DNA from: Candidatus Kaiserbacteria bacterium
GTDB taxonomy: Bacteria > Patescibacteriota > Minisyncoccia > Phycocordibacterales > UBA2100
Assembly (NCBI GenBank): GCA_003164215.1
Contig: PLSR01000012.1
Coordinates: forward strand, 1-43,233
Direction of reading: 5' to 3'
DNA: 43,233 nucleotides
Of the stretch, positions 1 through 8,609 are shown piece by piece (position 1 is the first letter of the stretch; each line of letters opens with the position of its first letter). The position numbers were made by a program, and so were the translations under genes. The notes below the pieces were generated by a model. It was not told the DNA's origin. It ran no database searches and worked only from the letters and a program-made list of their open reading frames with translations.

Positions 1-22
1 CCGAGCTGACTTAGCTCCCAAC

Positions 23-43
23 TACAAAGGCCGGAACTTGGTA
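23..43 (+). repeat. REP-like palindrome R1 (degenerate)
   Basis: TACAAAGGCCGGAACTTGGTA, ends at the ATG of the SRA/HNH gene. Confidence 0.6.
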
Positions 44-684
44 TGGATTTTCTAACCGACGATGCAGGTGGCCGCTCACTCATAACCTCCGCGAGCGAAC
101 TTCAAGTGCGCGAGGGGATGAATTTGCAGAAGGGGATGAATTTCAGAGACGGCGGCGAACAGCTGTCGGTATTCTTGGTGTTACCGCGCGACGGGGGATA
201 TACCGACACGTGGGATGAAGCACAGATGCACTACAGCTACGAGGGCCATGATTCGGTCGCTGAAGGTGCGGCAGGGCGCACGGACGATCAACTCTTGATG
301 TATGCGAGCGGGAAGCCGACAGAGAACGGGAAGTTCTACAAAGCGGCGAACGCATACAAGGACGGCATGCGCGCCGAGCCCTTGCAGGTGCAGATATACG
401 AAAAGCTCGACCCCGGCGTGTACTTCGATAAAGGTATCTTCAATCTCGTCGACGCGACCTACGGCAAAGCCGATGGCGATACGCGCAAGGTCGCGCGGTT
501 CTATCTCACCCCAGCCGATGCCGCGCTCGCACCAGATGGGCGCGTCGCATGGGCAGAACGAACGTTGCCGGCATCAGTCAAAGCGTCGATATGGCGCGAC
601 GGCCAAGGCCGCTGCGCGGTCTGTGGCGAACAATCAAGTCTGCATTTCGAGGGCGCCCATCTTCTTTGCACCGCCCACCGCTGA
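43..684 (+). CDS. SRA/McrA-like modified-base reader with degenerate HNH C-terminus
   Basis: 213-aa ORF; N-terminal GGEQLSVFLVLPRDGGYTDTWDEAQMHYSYEGHDS resembles SRA-like domains of ScoMcrA-type HNH proteins; C-terminal CAVCGEQSSLHFEGAHLLCTAHR resembles an HNH zinc finger with the central part missing. Confidence 0.7.
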   Translation: MDFLTDDAGGRSLITSASELQVREGMNLQKGMNFRDGGEQLSVFLVLPRDGGYTDTWDEAQMHYSYEGHDSVAEGAAGRTDDQLLMYASGKPTENGKFYKAANAYKDGMRAEPLQVQIYEKLDPGVYFDKGIFNLVDATYGKADGDTRKVARFYLTPADAALAPDGRVAWAERTLPASVKASIWRDGQGRCAVCGEQSSLHFEGAHLLCTAHR

Positions 685-685
685 C

Positions 686-706
686 TACAAAGCTCGGAGC
701 TCGGTG
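686..706 (+). repeat. REP-like palindrome R2
   Basis: TACAAAGCTCGGAGCTCGGTG, 1 nt after TGA stop. Confidence 0.75.
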
Positions 707-778
707 AGTGATGTTATTGCGCTCCTGCAGGGAAGGTATACGCTACCACGCAGACTTAGGCTTAGGCGGGAGGAGGCC

Positions 779-1144
779 ATGTTCTTAGTCGCATTTGTCG
801 CAACATACGTAACATTGGCGTCGTTCGAAGAGAATATTCCACTACCGTCACCACCGGAGGCGGATAAGGTCGCGGGGCTCATTTGCGAGAGCGTCTCCGA
901 TGCGGAAGATGCGGGCATCTATGACGTGGATCATAACGGCGACTTCACAGTCCCAGAAATGGAGTCGGAATTTTCAGGGCGGTGTTGGTATCGCGCTGTC
1001 GCGATCAAGCCACCGGGCGTTGTACTGACCGACGTTTTTCATCACGGTGACCACCAACTTCTCCTGTTCCGGATCTTTACACGGAGCGGCGATCGCTGGA
1101 TGTACCAGATCACCTTGCCCCCATCGCAATCATTGACGCGATAA
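779..1144 (+). CDS. Small hypothetical protein with one EF-hand-like loop (DVDHNGDFTVPE)
   Basis: In-frame part of ORF 302..1144; ATG at 779 preceded by GGGAGGAGG; upstream half of that ORF overlaps the 43..684 gene and is not credible. Confidence 0.65.
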   Translation: MFLVAFVATYVTLASFEENIPLPSPPEADKVAGLICESVSDAEDAGIYDVDHNGDFTVPEMESEFSGRCWYRAVAIKPPGVVLTDVFHHGDHQLLLFRIFTRSGDRWMYQITLPPSQSLTR

Positions 1145-1194
1145 AACACATCGCTCGGCGGGAATCTCCGCCGGGCGCTTTGAACGTTAATAAC

Positions 1195-1251
1195 TACAAA
1201 GCTCGGAGCTCGGCAACTTCTGTGGATAACTACAAAGCTCAGAGCTTTGTA
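1195..1251 (+). repeat. REP-like pair R3-R4 with DnaA-box spacer
   Basis: TACAAAGCTCGGAGCTCGGCA-ACTTCTGTGGATAAC-TACAAAGCTCAGAGCTTTGTA. Confidence 0.9.
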
Positions 1252-1291
1252 TTTTTAGGTGGGCCAACAGCAGATGATACACTGACCTCTC

Positions 1292-2947
1292 ATGACGCAA
1301 AACGAGGCTTTAGAGATACTAAAAACTGGAGTGAACGTATTCCTCACCGGTGAGCCGGGCTCCGGCAAGACGCACACGATCAATGACTACATTCGCTGGC
1401 TCAATGCGCGCGGTGTGGACGTGGCAGTGACCGCTTCGACCGGCATTGCAGCGACACATGTCGGCGGTATGACGATCCACTCGTGGAGCGGCATCGGGGT
1501 GAAGCGCAACGTTTCCGATTACGAGATCGAGCTCATTATGAGCAAGGAAAAGACTGCACGCAGGATCCTCGACGCGAAGGTCTTGGTGATCGACGAGATC
1601 TCGATGCTCGACGCGACGACGCTCGATAGCGTTGACCGCGTCCTGCGCACTTTGCGGCACAAGCCGATGATGCCGGAGGAACCGTTCGGCGGATTGCAGG
1701 TGATCTTCGTCGGCGACTTTTTCCAGCTACCGCCGGTCTCGCGGGACGGCGACATGCAATTCGCTTTCGCCTCGGACGCGTGGCGCGAAGCGCGGCCGGT
1801 CGCGTGTTATCTCAATGAACAACATCGACAAGACGATGGCGAATTTCTCGATCTCTTGAGCGCAATGCGGCAGGGCACGTTTGAACGGAAGCACCGCGAC
1901 ATCCTCGCCGGGCGCATCGGACTTTCGCAGGGCGCGATCGTTGCAACGAAGCTCTACACGCACAACGCCGACGTTGACCGCATGAATACCGATGCCTTGG
2001 AAAAGATCAAAGGCAACACGCATGTCTTTCAAATGACTTCGCGCGGTGCTTCGAACCTCGTCGAGGCATTGAAGAAGAACTGTCTCTCGCCGGAAACACT
2101 CGTCTTGAAAGAAGGCGCAGCGGTGATGTTCACGCGCAACAACTTCGACGAAGGATACGTCAACGGTACATTGGCAGATGTCATCGGATTTTCGCCGTTG
2201 GGTGCGCCGATTGTGAAGACGCGTTCGGGAATAACGCTCACCGTCGAACCGGCGGAGTGGGCGATACAGGATGGCAACAAGATCTTGGCGCGTATCAATC
2301 AAATACCATTGCGGCTGGCCTGGGCTATAACGGTGCATAAGAGCCAGGGAATGAGCCTCGATGCGGCGATCATCGATCTCGGCGCGGCATTCGAATTCGG
2401 ACAAGGGTACGTCGCGATCTCGCGCGTGCGCACACTTGCCGGGCTTTTCCTCGAAGGCTTCAACGAGCGTGCGCTTCAAATGCATCCGGATGTCGTCGCA
2501 CAGGATCGGTATTTTCGCGCATACTCCGACGCGGCACGCAAGAAATTCAAATCGTTGCCCGAGAGCGAGAAGGAACACATGCAAAAGAATTTCCTGAAGG
2601 CGATCGGCGCTCACGAACCCTCGATGCGGATACCTCAAGAACCGTCGGCAGGTGCCGCACATTCCGCCCTGCGGAACTCGCTTCGCTCAAACAGTCCTCG
2701 GTCAGAATCTGCGGCACCTGCCGATGGTTCTTCCAAACTGGACCAGGCACGTGAAAAATATCCCAACATGGGCAAACCATGGCCCAAGGAAGACGATGTG
2801 TTGCTTACAGAAATGTTCAAAGACAAAAAGTCGAACAAGGAAATGGGGAAACACTTCGGTCGCAAAGTTTCCGCGATCACCGCGCGTCTCGAACACCTCG
2901 GTCTTATCGAGAATACGTGGAAGGGATATCACAAGAAGCATGAATAG
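1292..2947 (+). CDS. PIF1/RecD-like superfamily 1 helicase
   Basis: Walker A GEPGSGKT, Walker B VIDEISML, VGDFFQLPPV, C-terminal AWAITVHKSQGMSLDAAIIDLG. Confidence 0.93.
   Translation: MTQNEALEILKTGVNVFLTGEPGSGKTHTINDYIRWLNARGVDVAVTASTGIAATHVGGMTIHSWSGIGVKRNVSDYEIELIMSKEKTARRILDAKVLVIDEISMLDATTLDSVDRVLRTLRHKPMMPEEPFGGLQVIFVGDFFQLPPVSRDGDMQFAFASDAWREARPVACYLNEQHRQDDGEFLDLLSAMRQGTFERKHRDILAGRIGLSQGAIVATKLYTHNADVDRMNTDALEKIKGNTHVFQMTSRGASNLVEALKKNCLSPETLVLKEGAAVMFTRNNFDEGYVNGTLADVIGFSPLGAPIVKTRSGITLTVEPAEWAIQDGNKILARINQIPLRLAWAITVHKSQGMSLDAAIIDLGAAFEFGQGYVAISRVRTLAGLFLEGFNERALQMHPDVVAQDRYFRAYSDAARKKFKSLPESEKEHMQKNFLKAIGAHEPSMRIPQEPSAGAAHSALRNSLRSNSPRSESAAPADGSSKLDQAREKYPNMGKPWPKEDDVLLTEMFKDKKSNKEMGKHFGRKVSAITARLEHLGLIENTWKGYHKKHE
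2637..2732. repeat. Palindromic element inside helicase CDS
   Basis: AAGAACCGTCGGCAGGTGCCGCA (2637..2659) and TGCGGCACCTGCCGATGGTTCTT (2710..2732), 22/23 complementary, 50-bp inner segment. Confidence 0.88.
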
Positions 2948-3042
2948 GGCGGTTGCGATCGTTCTTGCGCAAGACCCGTTTTCAATGTATTGTCAATAGA
3001 GCGCAAAGGATCGACCTTCGCGAATATAGGGGGATTGTCACA

Positions 3043-3315
3043 ATGCGGGTCGTGGTCACTGGAGAAGCAGGGCTCTTAAACGCCGCCGTCTCGTGGTGTG
3101 AGGGCGGTCCCGGACAATCGACAGTCATAGCCAACGAATTCGCGCGTTTTCGCCCCGACAAAGTCATTTTTCTCGACTTGTGGGGAGGAAGGATCGAACT
3201 CAATGGTCTCTCTCGCGTATCGTCCGAAGAGTTCGAAGAGCGGATTCGGCGACTCGGTTCCGAATTTGGTGGTCGCGCCTACTTTTACGACCCCCAAAAT
3301 CCGTCTCTTATGTGA
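3043..3315 (+). CDS. Hypothetical protein (90 aa)
   Basis: ATG at 3043 with upstream AGGGGGA; followed by hairpin plus T-rich tail at 3332. Confidence 0.55.
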   Translation: MRVVVTGEAGLLNAAVSWCEGGPGQSTVIANEFARFRPDKVIFLDLWGGRIELNGLSRVSSEEFEERIRRLGSEFGGRAYFYDPQNPSLM

Positions 3316-3384
3316 CTGTTCATCCTGATGTCCGCCGCACAGCTGAGCTATGCGGCGGGCTCGTCTTTTGTTACGATGGCTCGT

Positions 3385-6324
3385 ATGTCTGCGGAGAAGG
3401 AAGTAAAAAAGAGTGAAGTCGCGTTACGTGAAGAAGAGATCCTCAAATTCTGGAACGAGCACGATATTTTCAAAAAATCAGTCGATAAGGAGCCGACGAA
3501 AGGCGAGTATGTTTTCTATGATGGGCCGCCGTTCGCGACCGGTCTTCCGCACTACGGCCACATCGTCGCATCGGTGATCAAAGATGTCGTTCCTCGTTAC
3601 CAGACCATGCGCGGCTATCGCGTCCCACGCATTTGGGGTTGGGATTGCCACGGATTGCCTATAGAGAACATCGTCGAAAAGGAGCTCGGCTTCAAGCACA
3701 AGAAAGACATCAAGGCGTACGGCATCGCGAAGTTCAATGAGCGTTGCCGCGAACAGGTGCTGACCTACGCGCACGAGTGGGAAAAGATCATCCCGCGCAT
3801 CGGTCGCTGGGTAGACATGGAGCATTCGTATCGAACGATGGATAAGTCGTTCATGGAATCCGTTTGGTGGGTCTTCAAGCAACTTTTCGACAAAGGACTC
3901 GTGTACGAAGATTATCGTTCGATGCATATTTGTCCGCGTTGCGAGACAACGCTTAGTCAGCAGGAAGTTTCTGAGGGGTATAAGGATGTGAAAGATATCT
4001 CGGTGACGGTGAAGTTTAGGATGAAAGATCCAGCAAAACATGGGTTTCCAGAGAATACATATTTCTTAGCTTGGACGACGACACCGTGGACGCTGCCAGG
4101 GAATGTCGCATTAGCTGTTTTAGACCCGAAAGATCCACTAAAGAAAGTCGAGCGCTATGTTGCATGGAAGGAAGGAGATTCGATCGTGTTAGCTTCAGCT
4201 CGATATTTCAAAACACTTGGGAAACAAGATTCGGAGATCATTTATGTTTGTGGAGCGGAAGACTTAATTGGTCTCGAATACGAACCGCCTTTCGATTACT
4301 ACATCAAAGATCAAACACTCAAGAATCGCGAGAACGGTTGGAAAGTATACGCCGCTGATTTCGTAACGGCAGAGAGCGGCACCGGCATCGCGCACGAAGC
4401 GCCGGCTTTCGGCGCAGACGACTGGGAACTTTCAAAACAAGTGCATTTGCCGTTCGTGCAGCACGTTAATTACGACGGTACGATGAAGCCGGAAGTCACC
4501 GATTTTGCCGGAATGGAAGTGAAGCCGAACAGCGATGATGACAAAGTGCGGCTCGGCACCGACATCGCAGTCCTCAAATATCTCCAAGACCACGGTACTT
4601 TTTTCTCGAAAGAAAATATCACGCACTCATATCCGCACTGCTGGCGCTGCGACACGCCGCTTCTGAATTACGCGACGTCATCGTGGTTCGTTGCCGTTAC
4701 ACAGATCAAAGATAATCTGCTTGAGAATGCAAAAAATATCAACTGGTCGCCGGAGCACATCAAAGAAGGACGCTGGGGCAAATGGCTCGAGGGTGCGCGC
4801 GATTGGTCGATCAGCCGCCAACGATTCTGGGCGAGCGTCATTCCGATCTGGGTGTGCGAAAAATGCAAAGAGATGCGCGTATTCGGCTCTGCGACGGAGC
4901 TCGAAAAGGCAAGTGGCAAGAAAATAGATGATCTGCACAAGCACATTGTCGATGAGATCGCGGTGCCGTGTGATTGCGGTGGCACGATGAAAAGAATTCC
5001 GGATGTCTTGGATACCTGGTTCGATTCCGGTTCGATGCCGTATGGTGAACGGCACTATCCCTTTGAGAACAAGGAGAAATTCGACGCGGTGTTTCCTGCG
5101 CAATTCATTGCGGAAGGACTCGATCAAACGCGCGCGTGGTTCTACTACCTGCACGTCTTGGCTGGCGCGATATTCGAGAAGAACGCGTTCCAGAACGTGA
5201 TCGTCAACGGCATCATTCTCGCAGAAGACGGGAAGAAAATGGCGAAGAAGCTGAAGAATTATCCCGACCCGATGGAAGTAGTTGACCAATATGGCGCGGA
5301 TGCTCTGCGTTTTTACCTGCTTTCGTCGCCCGTGATGCAGGCGGAGAATCTCAGCTTCGCAGAGAAAGGTGTCGACGAGATCGTGAAGAAAAATATCGGA
5401 CGATTGAATAACGTGCTCGCGTTCTATGAACTGTACAAAGATGGCACGCCGCGCGATTGGCAAAGTACCAACGTGCTCGATCGCTGGATCATTTCGCGGC
5501 TCGATCAGCTCGTCGAGGAAGCGACGAAAGGTTTCGAGAGCTACCAACTCGATGTCGCCGCACGACCACTCACCGGATTCATCGACGATCTTTCGGTGTG
5601 GTATTTGCGCCGAAGCCGCGATCGATTCAAGACCGACGGCGACGACAAAACTGCCGCGCTCGCGACGCTACGGTACGTCTTACATACCGTCTCGCGTGTA
5701 ATGGCACCAACGATGCCTTTTTATGCCGAATATTTGTTCCAAGCCGTTCGCGAATCAGAAGACGAAGAGAGCGTGCACCTTGCGACGTGGCCGGAAGGGG
5801 ATGCTGCGACACGATTCGATGCGGCTCTGGTGAACGCGATGGCAGAATCGCGTCGCGTCGTCACGCTTGCCTTGGAACAGCGCGAGAAGGCGAATATCAA
5901 GGTTCGCCAGCCGCTTTCGGTGACACGCATTCCGCAAATCTCTTTTGCTGCGCTTCCCGATGTCGACGCATTGCTTGCGATCATCGCCGAAGAGATCAAC
6001 GTGAAGACGATCGAGATCGTCAAAGGTCTCGCTGCAGGTACGGTCGAGCTTGATACGTCGATCACACCTGAGCTTAAGGAAGAAGGATTCGTCCGCGATC
6101 TCGTGCGCGCAGTGCAGGGAGAGCGCAAGAATGCAGGCCTCAATCCACATGACACTATTTCGCTTATGATCTCTGCGCCGGATGATGTGCGGGCGATGAT
6201 CGAAAAGAACGAAACAGATATCGTTTCTGCGGTGAAAGCGACCTCGATCTCATTTGGCGATGTGACGAACGATATGCTGAACATCGGCGGATACGCGCTC
6301 GCGATCGCTGTCACCAAAGTGTAG
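3385..6324 (+). CDS. ileS: Isoleucyl-tRNA synthetase
   Basis: PPFATGLPHYGH (HIGH), TTPWTLPGN editing domain, DGKKMAKKLKNYPDP (KMSKS-position) motifs; alternative start 3376. Confidence 0.96.
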   Translation: MSAEKEVKKSEVALREEEILKFWNEHDIFKKSVDKEPTKGEYVFYDGPPFATGLPHYGHIVASVIKDVVPRYQTMRGYRVPRIWGWDCHGLPIENIVEKELGFKHKKDIKAYGIAKFNERCREQVLTYAHEWEKIIPRIGRWVDMEHSYRTMDKSFMESVWWVFKQLFDKGLVYEDYRSMHICPRCETTLSQQEVSEGYKDVKDISVTVKFRMKDPAKHGFPENTYFLAWTTTPWTLPGNVALAVLDPKDPLKKVERYVAWKEGDSIVLASARYFKTLGKQDSEIIYVCGAEDLIGLEYEPPFDYYIKDQTLKNRENGWKVYAADFVTAESGTGIAHEAPAFGADDWELSKQVHLPFVQHVNYDGTMKPEVTDFAGMEVKPNSDDDKVRLGTDIAVLKYLQDHGTFFSKENITHSYPHCWRCDTPLLNYATSSWFVAVTQIKDNLLENAKNINWSPEHIKEGRWGKWLEGARDWSISRQRFWASVIPIWVCEKCKEMRVFGSATELEKASGKKIDDLHKHIVDEIAVPCDCGGTMKRIPDVLDTWFDSGSMPYGERHYPFENKEKFDAVFPAQFIAEGLDQTRAWFYYLHVLAGAIFEKNAFQNVIVNGIILAEDGKKMAKKLKNYPDPMEVVDQYGADALRFYLLSSPVMQAENLSFAEKGVDEIVKKNIGRLNNVLAFYELYKDGTPRDWQSTNVLDRWIISRLDQLVEEATKGFESYQLDVAARPLTGFIDDLSVWYLRRSRDRFKTDGDDKTAALATLRYVLHTVSRVMAPTMPFYAEYLFQAVRESEDEESVHLATWPEGDAATRFDAALVNAMAESRRVVTLALEQREKANIKVRQPLSVTRIPQISFAALPDVDALLAIIAEEINVKTIEIVKGLAAGTVELDTSITPELKEEGFVRDLVRAVQGERKNAGLNPHDTISLMISAPDDVRAMIEKNETDIVSAVKATSISFGDVTNDMLNIGGYALAIAVTKV

Positions 6325-6326
6325 TC

Positions 6327-6902
6327 ATGTACCAAAAATACCAAACTGATGCGATCGTCATAGGCTCGCGCGAGAGCGGGGAAGCGGATAAGTCGCTGGC
6401 TCTCTATACGCGTGATTTCGGTCTCGTGCGTGCGCGAGCGACGTCGGTTCGCAGTGAAAAGTCGAAGATGCGCTATGCGCTGCAAACGTATGCGCGGGCG
6501 AATGTCGCCTTGGTGCGTGGCAAGAGTGGCTGGCGCACCGCGGGAGCATCGGCCTCGACGACGACTGTCGGTAAAGATGGCACCGGTATCAGTGCGTTCG
6601 CGCGCATCAGCGAGCTCGTCACGAAGCTCGTCGCCGGTGAAGACCATAACGAATATCTTTTTGATGCACTTGCGGAAGCTCACACGGCACTGATGCGGAG
6701 TCACGTGGAATCGGTCGCGACGATCGAGATCGTTGCGGTCGCGCGCATCCTCTTTGCGCTCGGCTATCTTTCAGCAGAAGCACTTGAGACTGCATTGTTC
6801 ACGCACACCGCGTATGCCGAGCCGCATCTGCGCGAAGCGGAAGTCATCCAAGAGGAGCTGCTACTATCTATCAATAGAGCGCTCTCGCAGACACATTTAT
6901 AA
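6327..6902 (+). CDS. recO: DNA repair protein RecO
   Basis: N-terminal YQTDAIVIGSRESGEADKSLALYTRDFGLVRARATSVRSEKSKMR typical of RecO OB-fold. Confidence 0.85.
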   Translation: MYQKYQTDAIVIGSRESGEADKSLALYTRDFGLVRARATSVRSEKSKMRYALQTYARANVALVRGKSGWRTAGASASTTTVGKDGTGISAFARISELVTKLVAGEDHNEYLFDALAEAHTALMRSHVESVATIEIVAVARILFALGYLSAEALETALFTHTAYAEPHLREAEVIQEELLLSINRALSQTHL

Positions 6903-6944
6903 TTCCCATTGTGTTCTTACACCTACAGCACTATCTTTACACTT

Positions 6945-7583
6945 ATGTCAGACACCGAAATAAAAGCCGAAGGTACGATGCCGACATCGCCGATCCCGAT
7001 CTATACATCAGTGCGCATGGGCACCATGCGCAGTCGTGACGGCGAAATGTTCACCATGTATGCCGGGCTTGAAATAGATCAGGTCGCGCAGTTGCGTGCG
7101 TACTCGCTCGATAAGAGCGACGAAGAAATTCAAAAGAACACATCCGACCGACAACGTTTTGGCGAAGGTTCATATGAGCAGTGGTATGCCAAAGGCCGCG
7201 TGCCGTTCGCGCTCGTACATGATGAGACCGGTACACTCGCCGCGATCACGTGGTTCGGACCGAAGCCCTTGGGTAGAAAATCGCTCAAACATCTTTCGGT
7301 TGAAGAACGCAGGCAAGACGAGCGGACGCTGGATTCCGGTGATTGGCATACGGTCGTCTATCGTGCGTACGGTCCCTATCGCGGGAAGGGTCTCATGAAA
7401 GCGTTCGTGAAGTTCACGATGGATGCGTATCGCACCGCATATCCGCGCTCTAAGATATGGGCCGGTATTTATGCGGAAAATCCCGCGAGCCTCGGACTCG
7501 TCGAAAAGCTCGGATTCAAAATGCGCGAAGACCTCTCCGATGCGACGTCGCACGAGACGGTGATGGTGTGGGAAGAAGTGTGA
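6945..7583 (+). CDS. GNAT family N-acetyltransferase
   Basis: YGPYRGKGLMKAFVKFTMDAY...GIYAENPASLGLVEKLGFKM acetyltransferase motifs. Confidence 0.88.
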   Translation: MSDTEIKAEGTMPTSPIPIYTSVRMGTMRSRDGEMFTMYAGLEIDQVAQLRAYSLDKSDEEIQKNTSDRQRFGEGSYEQWYAKGRVPFALVHDETGTLAAITWFGPKPLGRKSLKHLSVEERRQDERTLDSGDWHTVVYRAYGPYRGKGLMKAFVKFTMDAYRTAYPRSKIWAGIYAENPASLGLVEKLGFKMREDLSDATSHETVMVWEEV

Positions 7584-8501
7584 TCAGTCGTGGACATTCG
7601 CGACGATCTTCGCCATTTTCACGATGTCGGCAACTTTACAGCCACGGCTGAGATCCATGAAGGGTTTTCTCGTGCCCTGGATCAACGGGCCGATCGCTGT
7701 TGCACCTCCCATACGTTCCGCGATCTTGTAAGCGATGTTGCCGGATGAAAGATCGGGGAAGACGAAGACATTCGCGGCGCCGTTAAGCGGGCCGTCGGGA
7801 GTCTTGATATGTGCCACACCCGGATCGAATGCGGCATCGAATTGGATCTCACCGTCGAGAAGCCACGTGCCCATCTCTTCCCCTCGCCCGCACGCCACCG
7901 TGATCTTTTCTTGTACGATCGCGGTCGCTGCGCGTACCTTTGCCACTGCATCGCCACCGCCGGAACCGTGCGTTGAATATGAAAGCATCGCTATCCGCGG
8001 CACGTTCGAGGTATAGCGCTCATAATTTGCTGCTGTTGCGATCGCGATCTCGGCGAGTTGAGTCACGGTCGGATTCTGGACCACACCGCAATCAGCGAAC
8101 GCGATCGCTCTATCTTCGTATTCCATCAAGAACCAGCTTGAAACGATCTCGACGCCTTCCGCGATGCCGACTGCCTGAATGCCCGCACGTATGATCTCCT
8201 CGGAAGGCGATATGCTTCCCGCGATGCTCGCATCGGCATAGCCCATGTCGACCAGGGTCGCCGCCCGATACAATCGAGAACTCATCTTTTCCTTTGCTTC
8301 GTCGAAGGTGATCGTTTTGCCGCGCGCGATGCGCTTATCAAGATAGTGTTGGGCGAGCGCGTCGGTCGTTGCCGCGCCCTCCAGATCTTCAATGGTGCAC
8401 GCATCACAGAAGTCTGCGCTGTTGATGATCGCGATCGCATCGGTCACACGCGGATCTTCGGTCTCAGGGAATATGATCTTCATCTTTTTGGAGTCTGTCA
8501 T
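7584..8501 (-). CDS. pta: Phosphate acetyltransferase (phosphotransacetylase)
   Basis: MKIIFPETEDPRVTDA..., ADASIAGSISPSEEIIRAGIQAVG, MLSYSTHGSGGGDAVAKV..., PDLSSGNIAYKIAERMGGATAIGPLIQGTRKPFMDLSRGC. Confidence 0.92.
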   Translation of the reverse strand: MTDSKKMKIIFPETEDPRVTDAIAIINSADFCDACTIEDLEGAATTDALAQHYLDKRIARGKTITFDEAKEKMSSRLYRAATLVDMGYADASIAGSISPSEEIIRAGIQAVGIAEGVEIVSSWFLMEYEDRAIAFADCGVVQNPTVTQLAEIAIATAANYERYTSNVPRIAMLSYSTHGSGGGDAVAKVRAATAIVQEKITVACGRGEEMGTWLLDGEIQFDAAFDPGVAHIKTPDGPLNGAANVFVFPDLSSGNIAYKIAERMGGATAIGPLIQGTRKPFMDLSRGCKVADIVKMAKIVANVHD

Positions 8502-8609
8502 AGGTTCATCGGTGGGATATATCGCGGGCCAGTATACCACCAGTCATTCCGAAGTTGTGGATCGGTTTCCAGTTGTGCGTCGTTACGGTACAGTATACGC
8601 TACAGCGAT

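Noticed and set aside
302-778. 5' half of ORF 302..1144
   Set aside because: Out of frame with the better-supported 43..684 gene; only 779..1144 has an SD and plausible protein.
1727-2662. 311-aa antisense ORF over the helicase gene
   Set aside because: Composition artefact; the plus-strand helicase has clear motifs.
5721-6704. 327-aa minus-strand ORF spanning ileS/recO
   Set aside because: Overlaps two supported genes; shadow ORF.
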